NCBI GenBank assembly: GCA_022661535.1
Contig: JAKULF010000004.1
Coordinates: forward strand, 1,488,001 to 1,552,000
DNA from: Eutypa lata
Taxonomy: Eukaryota; Ascomycota; Sordariomycetes; Xylariales; Diatrypaceae
DNA length: 64,000 bases
Reading direction: 5' to 3'
A model generated the notes under the pieces. It was not told the origin of the DNA. It saw only the letters and a program-made list of their open reading frames with translations, and did no database searches. Below are positions 59,761 to 64,000 of the stretch, piece by piece (position 1 is the first letter of the stretch; each line of letters begins with the position of its first letter). A program made the translations under genes and the position numbers.

Positions 59761-61149
59761 CTATTATGAGCGGTAGGAGATCAAATCGCATACACTCGCA
59801 TCAATAGAGAAACATGAAGCCAAAAGTATCTGCCTGAAGAACAAGGGGAAATCGGCGAAATTAACTAAATTAAGCCATACGTGCCTGCTGCCGTCAAGTC
59901 TTCCCAGTTCAGGCTCAGTCCCAACTTTGTGGTTACACACGTCTGACTGTCGGCTCCCGCGCGGACGAACGAACGACAGCCAGACAGCCAGCCCAATTTG
60001 CTGTAACCGAAGACGCCACGACGCATAAACCGAATGTGGGGAGAACCTGATCATCACCAACCACAATGCAGGAGGACCATGTTCCCATACGCAGCGTTCA
60101 TCTCATCTCATCGCATCGCATCGTATCGCAGGAGCAGCCAATCCCTTGAAGCCGGAGTTTTGATAGGTGCGGTAACTAGGTAAGTGATTGATCAGTTGCC
60201 ACGAAAGGCTCAATAGAGTACAATACCTAACTTGCGCACGTCCTGGACGCCTCAAACGCCTCGGTGTTCTACGACTGGACTCTTCTCCAGTAGGTAGATT
60301 CAAATCACGCGAGCTGCGAGGGGTTCGTTTCGCTAAAAGCGGTAGCTGATATGTCGAAACTCCCCTCCAGTTGGCTAGGTATAGGTAGGTAGGTAAGAAT
60401 GTACGTGTGCAAAGCACTAGCCAATAGGTAACTTAAGCAAGTACTTATTATTAGCAAACCCATTGAACTGAATACCTGATATACCTGCTTTTCTTCTTAG
60501 CCAATGAATAAGTACGCAGGTAGTGCACGTCGTAGGTGTTCTACAGCAGCATAGCCAAGCAAAGAGAAGCGGCACAGACTGACTGACTACCTTACCACTA
60601 GGGAGGTGAGTCCCTATAAGCAAATCACCCAATACCTACCTAGGTAGCTACCTAGTAGTTATCTACATGTTCGCATGCACATGTAGGCCATGTTACTTAA
60701 CCTACTGGATCTTTCTTCACCTCGACACGCGACATGACGTTGCAGCTCGCGGTTCTAACTAACCCCATAGTTTTCTTTCCCTTCCATGTCCCCGCCCCCT
60801 ATCTATCCGTCTCTGGGTAGATCCTTTATGATTGCGTACACCAATCGCGAGATCGTAAGTTCGTTTATAATATGTATCTGCGATTACAACGGTAATTGTG
60901 ATGACATGTATGTATGAAAAGCAGCTAGTACGCGGGCAGTGAGGTGACATCATTTGAGTATTCTTAAGAAGTACGTATATAGCTAAATGGACCGAGGAAA
61001 AAACTGATCGCGAGACTAACTCGTAAGTCAACACGGAACAAAACAAAACAAAACAAAACATCACAGAAAGTAAACAAATACGCTCACTTCCCGGGAGGAG
61101 AAAAAAAAACCAGTAATAAAAAGAAAGCAGAAAAATAAAATTCAATCAA

Positions 61150-61255
61150 CGACGCCTGTGTGATTCGAACACACGCTCCCGAAGGAAATGCCTAGTACCC
61201 ACTAACGTCAAATGATGATAGCAGGGCATCGCGTTAACCACTCCGCCAAAGCGCC
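61150..61255 (-). tRNA. tRNA-Ser (anticodon GCT) with a 25-nt intron
   Basis: The minus strand folds as a class II tRNA. The acceptor 5' GGCGCTT pairs with AGGCGTC (two G-U). The D-arm/A-box is GGCGGAGTGGTTAACGC, the anticodon stem ATGCC/GGCAT, the variable arm CCTTCGGGAG, and the T-arm GTGTG TTCGAAT CACAC (B-box GTTCGAATC). Exon 1 is 61255-61219, ending one base after anticodon GCT; the intron is 61218-61194; exon 2 is 61193-61151, with the discriminator G at 61150. The position after nucleotide 37 is the standard nuclear tRNA intron site. Confidence 0.93.
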
Positions 61256-62494
61256 ATTACCTGACCAAGCTAACTAGGTAGGTCTAAGCTGATTGGTTCA
61301 AAAATTTCCCCTATAGCTACTTATGTAGGTATGCATTACCCTTATAGCTATCTAGCTCAGGGAGTGGACCTACAAGGCTGGCTGGCTGCAGAGAGAGTAA
61401 CTGACGGCATGCCGTCCCCCTTTTGCATACCTACCTGCCTCCTAGGTAGCTAACATCTGAATACCTACTTACAGCCGCACACACACAAGTCATTGGCACT
61501 TAGTCGGCGGTAAGTATCTGGTAACTGCTGCTTGAAACTTGATTTCTTTCCTTCTTTCATTCATTATTATGCCTGGCTGCCCTGGCTGCTTATTTAAATC
61601 TGCCTCGGGTCTCCGTTTTGTTGCCTGGGTGTTAACTCTCCTCCCTCTCTTCTCGACCCCTTCCTCTCTCTCTGACATTTCTCTGTTCTATCTCCTCTCT
61701 AGCCGTCCCTCGAAGTAAACCGAGTAGGGAGGGGCGTTCTGGGAATTGGTGGTGTGGGTGGTATAAAAAAAAAGGATGATGCATATTCTTGATCCCGGGG
61801 CCTACGTGTTATCTCTTCGTGTATCTCGGACAAGGGCCATATGATGATACCAATATAAATTACACGTTCGTTCCCAACTCCACCCGTCCACCCATCCATG
61901 CATGCCACCCGGGGCCGTGAGAAAAAAAAAGGAGAAAAACAAAAGAAAGGAGTTAAAAGCCTCATCATTCCGCCACGACTTCTAATTCCGGCTTGTCTTC
62001 CGCCTTCCGTCTTCCCTTCCCCCCTCATTAGTACCTAGGTAGCGTACTGTGATGTATCCCACACATCAAGATAAGAATATTACATGCAAAAAGCACTTTC
62101 TTCGGCCAAAGAAGTCGCCAGTTAACAACTAACTAGGTAGGTAGGTAAGTGGCTAACGTAATGACGAGAACCGACCACCTGTCCGGATATTTAGGATGTG
62201 TCTTCGTCCTCGGTACGATAAAAGATGATAGATGATAGAAATGAAGAGGCAAATTGTATGCGTAGTTTGTGTTTCGTGTTTGCTCGTATTCTTCTGGGGT
62301 TGGAAAATAGTCTCTCTTTTGAGAGTGGGTAGACAAGAGGGTCGTTCTACATCGGATGGTGCCATGTCCGCATAGCCTCGCCGAAAGACGGTGCCCTCAA
62401 GCCGTTGTTGGAGTAAAGGCTGTTAGATCTTTGCCTCTAGGTCGTCCCCGACCTCCTGAGGCGTAGGTAGTGATAGATGCTCTATGAAGCGAGA
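61256..62494. other. Intergenic, 3' of the SSK1-like gene
   Basis: No gene is seen. Exact TACCTAGGTA at 62032-62041. The right part should include the SSK1 3' UTR. Confidence 0.55.
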
Positions 62495-64000
62495 TCAAGT
62501 GGCGGCAGTCATCGACAACCGATTCTTCTTGGTCGCCTTGGTCTTAACGGCGGAGGCAGCCTTCTTTTTGGTCTCGTCCTCCTCGGACTTCTGCGAGAAA
62601 TCCTTCCACTTCCTCCAGCCGTCGAAGTCGATTAGTGCCTGCATGCATCCCCATTCCTTCACCTTGCGCTCTAGCCAGACAAAGTTGACGGGCTATACAC
62701 AAAGATCATATCAGTCATTACACTATTTAACGAAAGCCGTGGGGATAAACCCAAAGCAAAGAAGCAAAAACAATCACGCGCAACACCAAATAAAAAACGC
62801 ACCTTGGTCAAGAAATCATTACACCCCGCAGCCAGCGCCTCGTGCCGATCGCTCTGTAGGGAGCTAGCTGTCAGCGCAACAATAATAACAGGACTCTTGA
62901 ACATCTCGGTGTTGACGAGACGGTCGGCCTCCTTCTCGGGCTCGGGGGCACGCTCCTTTTCGGCAGGGCTTAGGGCGCTACTGGCGCTCGATGAGAAGAC
63001 ACCGATGTTGTTGACCTTCTCGATGCGGCGGATCTCGCGCGTGGCCTCGAGGCCGTTCATCTTCGGCAGCTGGATATCCATAAGCACCAAGTGAAACCCG
63101 CCGGCCCGCCACTTGCTCACGGCTTCGAGGCCGTTCATCGCCGTCTGCCACCGCACTTTCAGGCGTTTTACGAACGCTTCGAGGAGGCGGAGGTTAATCG
63201 GGTTGTCTTCGACGATTAGCACATTGATCGGCGGCACGGCGCCGTTAAGGAGACCCGAGGGTAGTGACGGCGTTTGCGGCTTCGTTTGCTGTTGCGGTTG
63301 CTGACTCTGCTGTTGCTGCCGTTCCTCGCCCGCTTTCTGCTTCGTCTTCTTCGGTCGGTTCGTGAGCCGCGGCGACGATACGCGAGGTGGTGGGGTGGCG
63401 GTTCGTTCCGGAGCCGGGGGAGACGGCATCGGAGGGGCGGCTGGTGGAGGGTGGGTGGCGGCGGAGTGGTCTGATGATGCACCTGAGTGAGTCCTTGAGC
63501 GTGGTGGTCTTCCGTAGTTTTGTAAAATTATTGGTGGCGCACCTGTTTGAGAAGCGTGGCCACCACCGTTGGTAACAGTCGAGGCCGGCGAGGCAGTATG
63601 CATTCGTTGTGCCTTTGGCCGTGAGCCTTGTCCCATTCGTCTCACGCTGCCGGGCGATGGTAGGGCTGGGAGCTGGCCTCCGCCGAGAACGGCCATCGAG
63701 GGTGGGAAGTGGATGGTGTGAGGTCCGTTGAAGGTGGCCGAGTTGGGGGTATGATGGGCTGGCGGATATGGAGGGAAATAGTCTGTTCCTGATTCGTGAG
63801 GTCGGTCGTCGCCGTAGTACCTAGGGTTAGGAGATGCCTTTGGAGTCCGTCGAGACGGTATATCGATCAGCAATGCTTCGTCCACTAGTTGTCCACCGGG
63901 ATAATGGGCGTCGAGCGTCCTTCCCATCGGTTCATCTGGTTGTAAAACTCTGCTAGGCTCCTTATCTCTGGGACATATACGAAGGGTGATATCGGGAGAG
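62495..64000 (-). CDS. SSK1: SSK1/RRG-1 response regulator, C-terminal part (5' end beyond window)
   Basis: Visible exons are 64000-62803 and 62692-62495. The intron (62802-62693, GTGCGT...TATAG, 110 nt, phase 0) interrupts just after CNDFLTK; exon 2 continues PVNFVWLERKVKEWGCMQAL and ends in a Lys-rich tail. About 464 residues are visible; the frame is open to the edge. It starts with a conserved fungal block (RVLQPDEPMGRTLDAHYPGG), then a Pro/Ser/Gln-rich linker and a REC domain: INVLIVEDNPINLRLLEAF, acceptor Asp in LVLMDIQLPKMNG (codon 63076-63078), IIVALTAS, and the Lys of FLTK before the intron. In yeasts and filamentous fungi Ssk1 receives phosphate from Ypd1 downstream of histidine kinases. 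Unphosphorylated Ssk1 activates the Ssk2/22-Pbs2-Hog1 MAP kinase cascade in osmotic and fungicide response. All phosphorelay residues look intact. The N. crassa name is rrg-1. Confidence 0.95.

Larger units (their letters stand above)
58232..61149. other. Intergenic, 2.9 kb
   Basis: No gene is supported. Composition returns to normal immediately after the LTR. Exact TACCTAGGTA copies are at 58287-58296 and 60637-60646. Two short tandem repeats are listed separately. Confidence 0.55.

Overview
The window looks like nuclear DNA of a filamentous ascomycete (Pezizomycotina, most likely a Sordariomycete). The grounds are short spliceosomal introns with GTAAGT/GTATGT donors and CTAAC-like branch points, large disordered regulatory proteins, an SSK1-type response regulator with REC domain, a nuclear tRNA with an intron, and a retrotransposon carrying the C-to-T signature of repeat-induced point mutation (RIP). 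Species cannot be named from sequence alone.

Layout, left to right. Minus-strand genes: a truncated Asn/Gln/Gly-rich hypothetical protein (1-1160); a 902-residue protein with half of a Zn2Cys6 motif and a C-terminal membrane segment (2434-5142); a two-exon 816-residue Cys/His-motif protein (8770-11343); and a DUF2439 (Mte1/Dbl2/ZGRF1-like) DNA-repair protein (12511-15519). A plus-strand four-exon BAR-SH3 adaptor follows (17778-19614). Next is a minus-strand three-exon disordered protein that seems to have a 1.09-kb intron (22828-25351). A gene-poor stretch of about 14.5 kb then holds only a MARVEL-like four-helix membrane protein (32739-33337) and a small His-rich, Cys-rich two-exon protein (36172-36567).

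From 39897 to 58231 lies an 18.3-kb Ty3/gypsy LTR retrotransposon complex on the minus strand. Three colinear 139-bp LTR copies bound it: 58093-58231, 45594-45732 and 39897-40035. Reading on the minus strand the order is LTR - leader - gag-protease - RT-RNaseH-integrase - 5-kb unidentified 3' segment - LTR - second copy of the integrase tail plus 3' segment - LTR. The two 5.6-kb segments form a linked direct repeat and are destroyed by RIP. The adjoining gag-pol part, which has no second copy here, is only lightly mutated: stops arise mainly from CAG/CAA, zinc-finger His positions read Tyr, and the integrase catalytic Glu position reads Lys. A canonical T TTT AAA heptamer sits exactly where the reading frame steps back by one between protease and reverse transcriptase.

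To the right are 2.9 kb without a recognised gene, a tRNA-Ser(GCT) with a 25-nt intron (61150-61255) and the 3' part of the SSK1/RRG-1 osmostress response regulator (62495-64000), cut by the window edge. The genes do not form an evident pathway; this reads as ordinary chromosome arm interrupted by a RIP-silenced AT-rich island. The most informative material is the retroelement (its duplication, the RIP limits, the strand bias, and its unknown 5-kb segment), together with several Cys/His-motif proteins of unknown function.
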